Positions 9,362-18,060 of a stretch of 64,000 nucleotides of DNA are shown here, piece after piece (within the stretch, counting starts at the first letter, position 1; each line of letters starts with the position of its first letter). The translations under genes and the position numbers were made by a program. The notes under the pieces were generated by a model, which was not told where the DNA came from, searched no databases, and was given only the letters and a program-made list of their open reading frames with translations. Source of the stretch: Enterobacteriaceae bacterium 4M9 (GTDB lineage: Bacteria > Pseudomonadota > Gammaproteobacteria > Enterobacterales > Enterobacteriaceae); contig JAADJJ010000001.1 of NCBI GenBank assembly GCA_010092695.1, forward strand, positions 3,720,001 through 3,784,000, written 5' to 3'.

Positions 9362-10870
9362 TCAGTGTGCCGCGTCCCTGGAACCACTATGGGCAACACC
9401 CCGCAACGCAAACCAGACAACCACTGCCAGCACCGCAAGCAGCGCGCACGCCAGCCCCAGCACCGTGCTGTGGGAATAACTGAAGGCCTCAGAGGCAGCC
9501 TGCATCACGTGCGTCGCCAGCGCATCATCAAGGGTCATGGCAAGCTGCGCTGCCTCACCGATTGACGATAATGCCTGAGCCCCCTCTTCAGGTGCGAGTC
9601 CCTGCGGCAGCACCATCGCGCTGCGGTAGCTGCGGGCCAGCAGCAAGCCTGCCAGCGCAATCCCCATGCCAGCACCCAGCTCATAGGCCATGGTTTCAAT
9701 CGCCCCGGCGGCGGCGGCTTTACTCGGCGGTGCCGCAGACATAATTGCCGAGGTGCCGGACAGCAGCGCCGTTGCAGCACTTAGCCCAAGCAACACCATC
9801 CAGCCCCACGCCTGCCACTGCTGCCAGGCAAAATCGGTTTTCGCCAGCCCGTAAAAACTCAGCGCGCTGAGCGCCATACCGGCCGCAGCCACGCGCCGCA
9901 GCCCGAAGCGCGACACCAACAACCCGGCAAGCGGCCCGCACAGGCTGCTTGCCAGCATGACCGGCAACATAAAAATACCGGCCTGTAACGGCGTCTTACC
10001 GAGTACAAACTGTAACTCCTGCGCCATCAACAGCTCAAAACCCACCAGCGCTACCATCGACGTCATCGCCATTACAGCACCAGTAAGAATAATGCGGTGA
10101 GTGAAAAGCCCTACATCCAGCAGTGGCGATAGCGTGCGCCGCTGTAGCCTAACAAACGCCATCAGCAGCACGGCCCCCATGCTCAGTGCCAGCGCCGCAG
10201 GCTGCCAGGCGCCATCCGGTTTGATGGCGGTTTTCGCCGCCCATACCAGCGCCAATACCGCCACGACCAGCATCAGCGCATGGGCAAAGTTAAGGCGCTG
10301 CTGCCTGTTGCCTGGCTGCGCTGGCACGCAGCGCCAGGTCAGCAGCAACACCAGCGCGACCATCGGCAAATTAATCAGAAATACCGCACCCCAGGAGAAA
10401 TGGGCCAGCACAATGCCGCCCACCAGCGGGCCAAACGCCGCTCCTCCGGCTCCCACCGCAGCCCAGATACCCAGTGCGATGTTGCGCGCCCGTACATCGC
10501 TAAATGTATTGCGCACCCCGGCCAGCGTCGCGGGCAATATCATTGCCGCCCCCACCGCCAGCAGCGCACGGGCAGCAATCAGCAAAACGGCATCCGGCGC
10601 ATACGCCGCCGCCAGGGATGCCAGCCCAAACAGGCTGCAGCCCGCCATCATCAGGCGTTTAAACCCAATCCGGTCACCCAACGCCCCCATCGGCAGCACC
10701 ATTCCCGCCATGACCAACGAATAGATATCAATAATCCACAGCAGTTCGCTACCGTTAGCGCCCAACGCCACGCTTAGCGTCGGTGCGGCAACGTGCAGCA
10801 CCGTGGCATCAATCGCCACCGGCACATAAGCCAGAACAATCACCATTAAAATCAGCCACTGGCGAAACAT
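9362..10870 (-). CDS. smvA: SmvA-type MFS efflux transporter (DHA2, 14 TM)
   Basis: Proton-driven inner-membrane exporter resembling Salmonella and Klebsiella SmvA, which exports methyl viologen and cationic biocides. The ATG at 10870 gives 502 residues; the frame continuing upstream to 11539 crosses the repressor gene and is not coding. Recognisable features are MFRQWL at the start, AIDATVLHVAAPTLS in TM1, the MGALGDRIGFKR loop between TM2 and TM3, and VGAGGAAFGPLVGG for motif C. It is divergent from a TetR-family gene, as smvA is from smvR in Klebsiella. Assignment rests on remembered similarity and this arrangement. Confidence 0.82.
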   Translation of the reverse strand: MFRQWLILMVIVLAYVPVAIDATVLHVAAPTLSVALGANGSELLWIIDIYSLVMAGMVLPMGALGDRIGFKRLMMAGCSLFGLASLAAAYAPDAVLLIAARALLAVGAAMILPATLAGVRNTFSDVRARNIALGIWAAVGAGGAAFGPLVGGIVLAHFSWGAVFLINLPMVALVLLLTWRCVPAQPGNRQQRLNFAHALMLVVAVLALVWAAKTAIKPDGAWQPAALALSMGAVLLMAFVRLQRRTLSPLLDVGLFTHRIILTGAVMAMTSMVALVGFELLMAQELQFVLGKTPLQAGIFMLPVMLASSLCGPLAGLLVSRFGLRRVAAAGMALSALSFYGLAKTDFAWQQWQAWGWMVLLGLSAATALLSGTSAIMSAAPPSKAAAAGAIETMAYELGAGMGIALAGLLLARSYRSAMVLPQGLAPEEGAQALSSIGEAAQLAMTLDDALATHVMQAASEAFSYSHSTVLGLACALLAVLAVVVWFALRGVAHSGSRDAAH

Positions 10871-10899
10871 AAACCTAACCTCATCGTCTCTTTTAAACT

Positions 10900-10913
10900 T
10901 GAACACGTGTTCA
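10900..10913. promoter_or_regulatory. Candidate SmvR operator 1 (perfect palindrome)
   Basis: TGAACACGTGTTCA, a perfect 14-bp palindrome 30 bases upstream of smvA in the divergent region. It is the likely TetR-repressor binding site; a related palindrome lies 37 bp away, centre to centre. Confidence 0.55.
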
Positions 10914-10936
10914 TATTGGCGATCCTGACCCGGAAT

Positions 10937-10950
10937 TGAACAATTGTCCA
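10937..10950. promoter_or_regulatory. Candidate SmvR operator 2 (near palindrome)
   Basis: TGAACAATTGTCCA, one mismatch pair from perfect symmetry, shares the TGAACA half-site with the palindrome at 10900-10913. It lies closer to the repressor gene and could mediate autoregulation. Confidence 0.45.
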
Positions 10951-10996
10951 GCTTTAAGCTACACTGCCGAAGCCGGATAAACGGAGAGAGAAAAAA

Positions 10997-11578
10997 TTGG
11001 CTTATATGAACAAAGCAGCGCGCCGGGAAACCATCCTTGCTGCCGCCACGAACGTGGCGCTGGCTGAAGGTCTGTCTGCGATGACGGTACGGCGGGTGGC
11101 AAGCGTGGCAGAAATCGCTACCGGGCAAATGCATCACCACTTTGCCAACGCCAGCGCGCTTAAGGCTGAGGTGTTTTTGCGCCTGGTGCGCCAGTCGCTG
11201 GATGCCGCTCCCCTGCCCGACACGGCCAGCTGGCGCGAGCGCCTGTTCGATATGCTCGGCGCACAGGACGAAAGCCTGGAACCCTATATTCGCCTGTGGC
11301 GTGAGGCGCAACTGCTGGCTGAACACGATGATGACATCCGCCAGGCCTGGATAACCGGCATGGCAATGTGGCATGACAAAACGGTAAAGATCCTGAATGC
11401 GGGCGCGACGGCCAGAGCATTTACCCTTGCCGATACGCCACAGGCCATTGCCTGGCGACTGATTGCGCTGGTGTGCGGGCTGGATGGGTTGCTGACCCTC
11501 GACCTGCCTGGCATGACGACACAAAGCCTGGCGCAGCATCTCAACCGAGTGATTGATACGGAAACGGGCGTGAAATAA
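10997..11578 (+). CDS. smvR: TetR-family repressor, SmvR-like
   Basis: 193-residue TetR regulator from a TTG start at 10997; an ATG three codons later (11006) is the alternative. The GGAGAGAG ribosome site is well spaced for TTG and too far for ATG. The N-terminal HTH at about residues 10-55 contains RRETILAAATNVALAEG and TGQMHHHFANASALK; the rest is the helical ligand-binding domain. It is divergent from the SmvA-type pump, so repression of that pump, relieved by biocides, is the natural inference. Confidence 0.75.
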   Translation: MAYMNKAARRETILAAATNVALAEGLSAMTVRRVASVAEIATGQMHHHFANASALKAEVFLRLVRQSLDAAPLPDTASWRERLFDMLGAQDESLEPYIRLWREAQLLAEHDDDIRQAWITGMAMWHDKTVKILNAGATARAFTLADTPQAIAWRLIALVCGLDGLLTLDLPGMTTQSLAQHLNRVIDTETGVK

Positions 11579-11820
11579 GGCGGGAGGCTATCACTGGCTC
11601 TTGATATTACGTGCTGGCATACACTCTTTTCAGACTATCTTGTTGCTTGTGCCAGCCCCAGTCAAAAACCGGGCAGTGGCTTTAAGACGCATTAGTGATT
11701 TAGAAAAACATCATCATGCTGGCCCACTGCCCGTCGCCGTTCATCTAACAGCGCAGTTAGGATGAAAATCAGAGGGGGATTCTCCCCCTCTGTCCCTCAA
11801 CGGGAAAAAGTCATGAACAA
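11579..11820. other. Non-coding gap between smvR and the accessory frames
   Basis: No gene seen. A 9-bp inverted repeat GGGCAGTGG / CCACTGCCC (11671-11679 and 11724-11732) encloses 44 bases; its role is unknown. The terminator hairpin at 11771-11791 also lies here. Confidence 0.4.
11771..11791 (-). terminator. Hairpin terminator of the accessory minus-strand genes
   Basis: Perfect 9-bp stem AGAGGGGGA / TCCCCCTCT with a three-base loop, 30 bases beyond the stop of the frame at 11821-12315. A short T-rich stretch follows on the minus strand. Confidence 0.65.
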
Positions 11821-12315
11821 TCAGAGCGGAGCGCCTACCCAACTGATGTAATAGTTGATCCGATAAGTGGAATCAAAATTACAGTCAGCGACGGCCAGTT
11901 TCAGCCTGATAGTACTGCCTGATGTCGACCCCTGAGGTTTCTTACGCAAAACCAACTCAATTGGAATAAAGCTGGTTGTACGCGTTTCAGCAATATAGGG
12001 ATATTCAGTGGCAACATCAGATTTCTTTTCAATAAAAAACTCTTTCTCCCAGTAATAGGTACCAAAATTTGCCCCACCATTCCAGTCACCATAGCGCAGT
12101 GTTTGAATCCGCAAACCAGCAGGATGCCCTTTATCGAGCGTATTATTGTTAACCGCTCCACAGGTGACATCCACCCGTGCGTAAATGGCGCTGTGTGCGG
12201 CCATTACATCATCAGTTAAATCCGACGGAATGGGTAATTCGAGATAACCTTCACCATAATTTCCGTTAGGTGCCAGTGTAATATCACCATAGCCACGCGT
12301 AAAAGAACTGTACAT
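11821..12315 (-). CDS. Unknown protein, accessory island (164 aa)
   Basis: I do not recognise a family. 164 residues starting MYSSFTRGYGDITLAPNG, with a good ribosome site (TTTGAGGA, seven bases before the ATG). No signal peptide or membrane segment; many short beta-prone stretches, a few cysteines, and it ends NYYISWVGAPL. It reads like a soluble all-beta protein. It is AT-rich compared with the flanking core genes, is the last of three minus-strand frames, and is followed by a hairpin terminator. A distant relation to the two upstream frames is possible but weak. Confidence 0.6.
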   Translation of the reverse strand: MYSSFTRGYGDITLAPNGNYGEGYLELPIPSDLTDDVMAAHSAIYARVDVTCGAVNNNTLDKGHPAGLRIQTLRYGDWNGGANFGTYYWEKEFFIEKKSDVATEYPYIAETRTTSFIPIELVLRKKPQGSTSGSTIRLKLAVADCNFDSTYRINYYISWVGAPL

Positions 12316-12493
12316 AAAAAAATCCTCAAAAAATAGTTAACACCATATTCAGGATTTATGCTGAATGGCACAATATTTATGAAAAGCAAAATCCCGGGCA
12401 TGGCGCAAGTAAAACTCATTAATTAACAAGCCACATTAAATATATAAATTACAAAACCGTACCACTTCCTGGTTAATGTGGTAATTCCAGACA

Positions 12494-12925
12494 TCAGTTT
12501 GAGTGCAGCGCGATATTAATAAAGTAGGTAAATATCGTATTATCCAAAGAATAGCCATCAGGATCAACAATGCAGACTGCCATAGCAATATCATATTCCT
12601 CATCACCAATCCCAGGTATAGAGAAGATAACAGAATACGTTTGCGGATCGCCTCTTTCCTGAATGAGCAAAACAAACTCGCCAATGGTTTCCGGAAAATC
12701 CGGGTCACCGTAATTAGGAATAAGATATTTTCCAGTATTATTCATATTACGCCACGGCGACGGCCAGCGATAGTCCCCTGAATCCATTATGGCGAAACCG
12801 GTTCGCAGGCGATATCGGGTAATATCACAAATAATATCAGAATTAAGTTCGAATCGAATACGGTTACCGTCTATACGCGTAATTGATGTAAAATATTCAC
12901 TAAGCGCAACGACACCACCTTTAAC
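12494..12925 (-). pseudogene. Unknown protein, paralogue of the 13146-13520 product; start codon apparently lost
   Basis: The open frame runs from just after a TGA near 12928 to the stop at 12494, but the first ATG is at 12787, giving only 97 residues. The region before that ATG is conserved: the translation ITRIDGNRIRFELNSD aligns without gaps to IVRPDNYSIAVEFNED at the N-terminus of the protein encoded at 13146-13520. In that alignment the paralogue's Met corresponds to a CTT here, although a GGTGG ribosome-like site is suitably spaced. Either the start is mutated, a rare codon is used, or the 97-residue form is made. Confidence 0.5.
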
Positions 12926-13145
12926 TCATTGATATAATGACAACCTAACTCACTGAGACTGATAGATGAAAAGATGCCATTCATTCAAATAAACAACCCT
13001 CATTAACTCAACTAATGTAGAGAGTTTTATTTCATCATCTATTTAAACAATACAGCCTTAGCTTCACCGGAGCAGTCTCACCCTATACGTATAAATATTT
13101 AAAGCCAGAAAGCGCGCTTCCTCACCGATCAACCTGAACCATCAC
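12926..13145. other. AT-rich spacer between accessory frames
   Basis: No coding sequence supported. AT-rich DNA separating the two paralogous minus-strand frames; it probably includes the promoter of the downstream copy. Confidence 0.4.
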
Positions 13146-13520
13146 TTAAAATGAAAAAAACTCTTCTTCAACCGAGCCAGAAGGAGAAAGAAGAAATCTA
13201 CTGCAAAGCTGGAACTCTCCGTGCTCAACCTCGTGATCAAACTCAATCATCAGGCAGTTCGGGTACTCTTCATAACGATTAAAATACTGGGATGCTTTGA
13301 TATTTGGAATAGAGTTCAGACCTGCATACCTGGCCCACCGCGGATCAAAATACATCGAGTTATTGGTTAAAGGTAACATCCAGCTATCTTCAGTTGCCTT
13401 AAACCCACTGCACCACATGGCTATTTCAATGGTGTCATCCCGCATTAAAGCGTCTTCATTAAACTCAACGGCAATAGAATAATTATCAGGACGAACAATC
13501 CTGTTCACAATACTACCCAT
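13146..13520 (-). CDS. Unknown protein, accessory island (124 aa)
   Basis: Unrecognised 124-residue protein with a clear ribosome site (TTGAGGAAATCATT then ATG at 13520). It starts MGSIVNRIVRPDNYSIAVEF, has no signal peptide or membrane helix, is acidic, and is rich in aromatic residues; it ends EEEFFSF. The pattern of alternating hydrophobic residues suggests a beta-sandwich. It aligns along much of its length with the frame at 12494-12925, including a C-terminal E[FY]-x(13,14)-PSG/PDG pattern, which suggests tandem duplication. Low GC and lack of an E. coli counterpart suggest acquisition by transfer. Confidence 0.6.
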   Translation of the reverse strand: MGSIVNRIVRPDNYSIAVEFNEDALMRDDTIEIAMWCSGFKATEDSWMLPLTNNSMYFDPRWARYAGLNSIPNIKASQYFNRYEEYPNCLMIEFDHEVEHGEFQLCSRFLLSPSGSVEEEFFSF

Positions 13521-14417
13521 AATGATTTCCTCAATTAATTATTTAAATATTACTTTATGTTTGATATCGTTCCATTATCCAGACAAAAAACCACAGACAC
13601 TGGAGATACCAGAAATACACACCAGGTAAAAAAATCCACTTGAAACACAAACGATTATCGCAGAATTAATAACACTAAAATTATAAAAAACACCATCAAC
13701 TATATAGTCTATCCTTTTACCTCCTGTACTGATAATAAAGTCAATTCCGTTTTCTTATGTGAAATAGTATAGGATCCCTCGGGCGATTGATACGCCTGGA
13801 CAGTATTTTTTGGTTTTAAATATTATTTAAAATCAATCAGTTATTAACACACCCGCGGTCCGCACTTTACCGTAGCGCGGCCCGCACCGGCTTTTATTAT
13901 TACTGGAGAAGACTCTTTATTACGCGGTTTTCCTTCCCCCTTTGTCTCTGGTAACAACAAAGAAAAATCATTGTGTTCTCACACCGGAACACCCTGTCCC
14001 TCACGTTGTGGAGCCTGATACAGACAGAGCATGTGATTAAGGGCAAAACCAGCCTGAAAAGAGCTTCTTTCAGCAAAGCGTCTATATAACGAGACCCATG
14101 CCCTAGCCTGCAAAACCGGTACTAAGATGCCGCAATGCTGGATGATTTTCGCTGATATGCCTCGGAAAAAGGCAATAATTGCATGAGAGGAGTATGCCTG
14201 AATGGTGAAGCGAAGCGGTTTAAAAGCCACGGTTCAGATGATAGTGACGTAAGCGGGAGCCTGCCCCGGAAAAGACGCACTCCACCAGCCGGCGAGATGT
14301 TATGGGGATTTTACTTTACTGCTGCAATGGCATTAAACCCGGTATCGTATTGACTACCCAGAGTGTAGAGAAGTGATAAGGCTTGTGCGTGTAACTGCCC
14401 GTTACTTTCCCTGAAAT
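13521..14417. other. Long AT-rich non-coding stretch upstream of ffs
   Basis: About 900 bases with no convincing gene. It holds the promoter for the accessory frames and, at 13844-13960 on the minus strand, a 38-codon open stretch (TTG start only; translation includes KPRNKESSPVIIKAGAG) that reads like the tail of a real protein but lacks an ATG. The 83-residue minus-strand frame at 13979-14230 has no ribosome site or recognisable content. This may be the scar of an older insertion beside the ffs gene. Confidence 0.45.
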
Positions 14418-14531
14418 GGGTGGGGGCCCTGCCAGCTACATCCCGGCACACACGTCGCCTGCTGCGGCTGCTTCCTTCCGGACCTGACCGAGTTCACAAG
14501 TTAGTGTTGCGGGAGAACCAACAGGGCCCCC
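14418..14531 (-). ncRNA. ffs: 4.5S RNA of the signal recognition particle
   Basis: 114 nt, the E. coli length, beginning GGGGGCCCTGTTGG and ending GGGCCCCCACCC on the minus strand, so the two ends pair. The invariant SRP domain IV is present (GGTCAGGTCCGGAAGGAAGC with its GGAA tetraloop), as is the GCCGGGATGTAGCTGGCAGG arm. It binds Ffh and targets membrane proteins to FtsY. It lies next to atl, as in E. coli. Confidence 0.97.
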
Positions 14532-14701
14532 ATTGAGAGCCTGCAAAGCGAACTGCCTTACAAGCGCAGGCGGCATTATCCCCGCTGACTCTGGCAATTG
14601 CAAGACGACGACGGTTGCCTGCCGGTTTCTTGTGCAACCCCCTCTTCCCAGCGCCGCCGTGCCTGACTATCCTGAAGCCAGATAACAACGAGAGTGTACC
14701 A

Positions 14702-15013
14702 ATGGAGCAAGAAGATTCTTTTGCCATGCGCGTCTGGCAAATTGTGGCCGCTATACCTGAAGGCTGTGTCACGACTTATGGTGAAGTCGCTCAACTGGCT
14801 GGCTCACCGCGTGCTGCGCGCCAGGTTGGTGGCGTGCTGCGTCGTCTACCGCAAGGGAGCACCCTGCCCTGGCACCGCGTCGTTAACCGCCACGGCAGTA
14901 TTTCACTGACCGGGCCAGATCTTCAGCGCCAGCGCCAGGCGCTGCTGTCGGAAGGGGTACAGGTATCAGGTAAAGGGCTTATTGATATGGCGCGCTACCG
15001 CTGGCGCTACTAA
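14702..15013 (+). CDS. atl: Alkyltransferase-like protein Atl
   Basis: 103-residue alkyltransferase-like protein that binds O6-alkylguanine DNA and flags it for nucleotide excision repair. The domain resembles the MGMT C-terminal domain, but the active-site PCHR is replaced by PWHRVVNRHG, so Trp stands where the alkyl-accepting Cys would be, the hallmark of the family. The ATG at 14702 was chosen because MEQEDSFAMRVWQIVAAIPEG matches the conserved start; the longer frame from 14615 adds unrelated residues. The winged-helix motif SPRAARQVGGVLRR is intact. Confidence 0.93.
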   Translation: MEQEDSFAMRVWQIVAAIPEGCVTTYGEVAQLAGSPRAARQVGGVLRRLPQGSTLPWHRVVNRHGSISLTGPDLQRQRQALLSEGVQVSGKGLIDMARYRWRY

Positions 15014-15066
15014 AAAGCGCCTCCGAAGAGGCGCTTTTGTATGCGTCTGTGACTGGTACGGTTTTA

Positions 15067-15639
15067 TTAGTACGTGGTCGGTGCAGGGATCCCGGCCGAC
15101 GGCGTCACCTGCGTAGGTGAGGTTGACGGCACACCGCTGTTTGCACCGCTACTCTGCACCGGCACGGCGGTTTGCTCAACCGGTACCAGCACAAGGTCGG
15201 CTTTGGTGCCACCCTCGTTAATCACCTGCTGAACGGTATCGGTGATAAAGATAAGTTTGTTATCAACCGTAATTGCCGCACTCAGCAGAATGTGCGCATT
15301 CGGTTTGATGTCCGAGGGGTTAAACGGCAGCACAAAGCTGTAAGGTGCCTGTTTACCATTAGTACGTACCGCTTTTTGCGACAGCACCACAGACGGCGCA
15401 TCGGCACGCGAGGCATCAGACAGCGTCACCGTCAGCACTGCATTAGACGGCACCGCCATACGCTGGCGAATCAATACAGAACCCGAGACGTTAGGCTGGC
15501 GCAGCGTGTCGGGAGAAATTGCCCCCGATACAGCCGCATTCGGGCTTGGCGCAGGCGTAGGAATATCTGCGCTATTATCTGCACAGCCCGCCAGAGCTAC
15601 AGCAACGGTTAAACCACTTAACATGTGCACGAGTTTCAT
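15067..15639 (-). CDS. ybaY: YbaY, glycoprotein/polysaccharide-type lipoprotein
   Basis: 190-residue lipoprotein, the same length as E. coli YbaY. The ATG at 15639 gives a signal peptide with lipobox LAGC near residue 18. A low-complexity Pro/Ala/Ser linker follows, then a YbaY-type beta domain (about residues 45-150) and a Ser/Pro/Thr-rich tail. Function is not established. It is divergent from tesB and convergent with atl. Confidence 0.92.
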   Translation of the reverse strand: MKLVHMLSGLTVAVALAGCADNSADIPTPAPSPNAAVSGAISPDTLRQPNVSGSVLIRQRMAVPSNAVLTVTLSDASRADAPSVVLSQKAVRTNGKQAPYSFVLPFNPSDIKPNAHILLSAAITVDNKLIFITDTVQQVINEGGTKADLVLVPVEQTAVPVQSSGANSGVPSTSPTQVTPSAGIPAPTTY

Positions 15640-15825
15640 TGACTTCTCCTTTGATATCAATGCACCGAAAATACGGCCGCATCGGCTGTTTATCCGGTAA
15701 GTGTGGCACATAATCCAGATTTTTGCCTGCCTGCAAGCCATTAATCAGACAGTTGCACCCAACCGTGCGGCGGTGAAAGTGCGTATAATAGTCGAATCTG
15801 TGGTAAAGCATTTAAAGGTGAAATA

Positions 15826-16692
15826 ATGAGTCAGGCACTTTCGAACCTGCTGGCCTTGCTCCATCTGGAGAAAGTTGAAGAAGGGCTGTTCCGCGGCCAG
15901 AGCGAAGATTTAGGCCTGCGTCGGGTGTTCGGCGGCCAGGTGGTTGGGCAGGCCTTGTCTGCTGCTAAAGAGACGGTGCCGGAAGCGCGCCTGGTGCATT
16001 CTTTTCACAGCTACTTCCTGCGCCCCGGCGACATCACTATGCCGATTGTCTACGACGTGGAAGTGCTGCGTGATGGTAACAGCTTCAGCGCACGCCGGGT
16101 GGCTGCTATTCAGAAAGGCAAACCTATCTTTTACATGACGGCCTCTTTCCAGGCACCGGAGTCCGGCTTTGAGCATCAAAAACCGATGCCAGACGCGCCT
16201 GCCCCGGAAACGCTGGTGTCAGAAACGGACATCGCCCGCTCGGTAGAGCACCTGTTACCGCCGTTCGCTAAAGAGAAGTTTCTGTGTGAAAAAGCGCTGG
16301 AAATCCGCCCTGCGGTGTTCCATAACCCGCTTAAAGGTCACGTTGACGCACCGCGACGCCAGGTGTGGCTGCGTGCTAATGGCAAGGTTCCTGACGATAT
16401 TCGCGTGCACCAGTATCTGCTGGGCTATGCGTCTGATTTCAACTTCCTGCCGGTCTCGCTCCAGCCCCACGGCGTAGGTTTTCTGGAAAAAGATATGCAG
16501 GTTGCCACCATCGACCATTCCATGTGGTTCCATCGCCCGTTTGATATCAACGACTGGCTGCTTTACGACGTAGAAAGCACCTCTGCCTCCAGCTCGCGCG
16601 GCTTTGTGCGCGGCGAGTTCTATAACCGTAAAGGCGAACTGGTGGCATCAGCGGTGCAGGAGGGCGTTATTCGCCAGCACCGTGGCGAGTAA
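15826..16692 (+). CDS. tesB: Acyl-CoA thioesterase II
   Basis: Double-hotdog thioesterase that hydrolyses medium- and long-chain acyl-CoAs; 288 residues against 286 in E. coli. Conserved blocks are RVFGGQVVGQALSAA, HSYFLRPGD, LGYASDFNFL (catalytic Asp region), ATIDHSMWFHRPF, and a C-terminal AVQEGVIR carrying the catalytic Gln. A bidirectional hairpin separates it from amtB. Confidence 0.96.
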   Translation: MSQALSNLLALLHLEKVEEGLFRGQSEDLGLRRVFGGQVVGQALSAAKETVPEARLVHSFHSYFLRPGDITMPIVYDVEVLRDGNSFSARRVAAIQKGKPIFYMTASFQAPESGFEHQKPMPDAPAPETLVSETDIARSVEHLLPPFAKEKFLCEKALEIRPAVFHNPLKGHVDAPRRQVWLRANGKVPDDIRVHQYLLGYASDFNFLPVSLQPHGVGFLEKDMQVATIDHSMWFHRPFDINDWLLYDVESTSASSSRGFVRGEFYNRKGELVASAVQEGVIRQHRGE

Positions 16693-16710
16693 GCGTGCCT
16701 GAGACATAAA

Positions 16711-16738
16711 AAAACCGAACCCATGGGTTCGGTTTTTT
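16711..16738. terminator. Bidirectional terminator between tesB and amtB
   Basis: 11-bp perfect stem AACCGAACCCA / TGGGTTCGGTT with A-runs on one side and T-runs on the other, placed between two convergent genes. Confidence 0.9.
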
Positions 16739-16752
16739 ATTAGTGCGTTGAG

Positions 16753-18033
16753 TTAGCTGTTGTACGCATTCTCGCCGTGGCTGTTCACATCCAGCCCTTC
16801 GCGCTCCTGCTCTTCTGGTACGCGCAGGCCCACTGTCATATCGGCAACCTTATAACCGATAAACGCCACCACGCCGGACCACACGATAGTTACCCCGATG
16901 CTTTCAAGCTGTACCAGCACCTGTTTGCCCATCGTTACGCCTTCGGCAAAGCCCACACCGCCGAGTGACGCGGCCGCAAACACGCCGGTCAGCACGCAAC
17001 CCACAATGCCGCATACGCCGTGGATGCCAAACACATCGCACGGGTCATCCACACGCAGCCAGCGCTTGAGCGCGGTCACGCCCCACAGCCCGGCGAGGCC
17101 CGCGAGGATACCGATAATCAACGCCCCGCCAACGCCGACATAACCACACGCAGGGGTAATGCCAACCAGCCCGGCAATGGCTCCGGAGCAGGCGCCAAGC
17201 AGCGACGGCTTGCCGCGCACCGCCCACTCACCGAACACCCAACTGAGAATGGCTCCGGCGGTTGCCACCACGGTATTCACAAACGCCAGCCCGGCAATTT
17301 CGCTCGCCGCACCGGCAGAGCCAGCGTTAAAGCCAAACCAGCCCACGTAAAGAATGGCCGTACCGGTAAACACCATCGGCAGGTTATGTGGTTTGAACGC
17401 CTCTTTGCCGTAGCCCACGCGTTTACCAATCAGGTAAGCCCCCACCAGGCCCGCCACTGCGGCGTTGATGTGCACCACCGTCCCACCGGCAAAGTCCAGC
17501 GCACCGTGGCTTGCGAGCAAGCCGCCGCCCCAAACCATATGGGCAATCGGCACGTAAGAGAGCGTCAGCCACACCACCACAAAAATCAGCACCGCCGAGA
17601 AGCGAATACGCTCTGCCAGCGCACCGACAATCAGGCCCACCGTGATACAGGCAAACGAGCCCTGGAAGGCGACATGGATGTACTGGTAAATGCTGCCCAT
17701 CACATCCGTTATCTGGATGCCTTTGAGCAGCGCCCAGTCAACGTTGCCAAAAAAGTTGTTACCGGCACCAAACGTCAGCGAGTAGCCATAAACCACCCAC
17801 AGCACGCATACCAGCGCAAACGTCACGGTTATCTGTGTCAGCATCGAGAGCACGTTTTTAGCGCGCAGCAGGCCGCCGTAAAACAGCGCCAGCCCCGGCA
17901 CGGTCATAAACAGCACCAGCGCCGTGCTTATCATCATAAACCCGTTATCAGCCTTGTCAGCGACGGCCGGTGCCGCGCTGGCAAGTCCCGGCAGCAGCGC
18001 GAGTGCGGCGCAAAGCGTGGTTGTTTTTTTCAT
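16753..18033 (-). CDS. amtB: AmtB, ammonium transporter
   Basis: Trimeric inner-membrane ammonium channel, 426 residues. The ATG at 18033 was chosen over one 18 bases upstream because it gives the expected cleavable signal peptide (MKKTTTLCAALALLPGLASA then APAVADKADN). Conserved pore segments are present, for example YGGLLRAKNVLSM, the ASHGALDFAGGTVVHINAAVAGL block with the first pore histidine, and CDVFGIHGVCGIVGC with the second. It is co-transcribed with glnK (28 bases apart); GlnK blocks the channel when nitrogen is plentiful. Confidence 0.97.
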   Translation of the reverse strand: MKKTTTLCAALALLPGLASAAPAVADKADNGFMMISTALVLFMTVPGLALFYGGLLRAKNVLSMLTQITVTFALVCVLWVVYGYSLTFGAGNNFFGNVDWALLKGIQITDVMGSIYQYIHVAFQGSFACITVGLIVGALAERIRFSAVLIFVVVWLTLSYVPIAHMVWGGGLLASHGALDFAGGTVVHINAAVAGLVGAYLIGKRVGYGKEAFKPHNLPMVFTGTAILYVGWFGFNAGSAGAASEIAGLAFVNTVVATAGAILSWVFGEWAVRGKPSLLGACSGAIAGLVGITPACGYVGVGGALIIGILAGLAGLWGVTALKRWLRVDDPCDVFGIHGVCGIVGCVLTGVFAAASLGGVGFAEGVTMGKQVLVQLESIGVTIVWSGVVAFIGYKVADMTVGLRVPEEQEREGLDVNSHGENAYNS

Positions 18034-18060
18034 CTTATTTATCCCCGTCACAAAGGCTTG

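Noticed and set aside
13979..14230. 83-codon minus-strand frame near ffs
   Set aside because: No ribosome site or recognisable content; likely chance.
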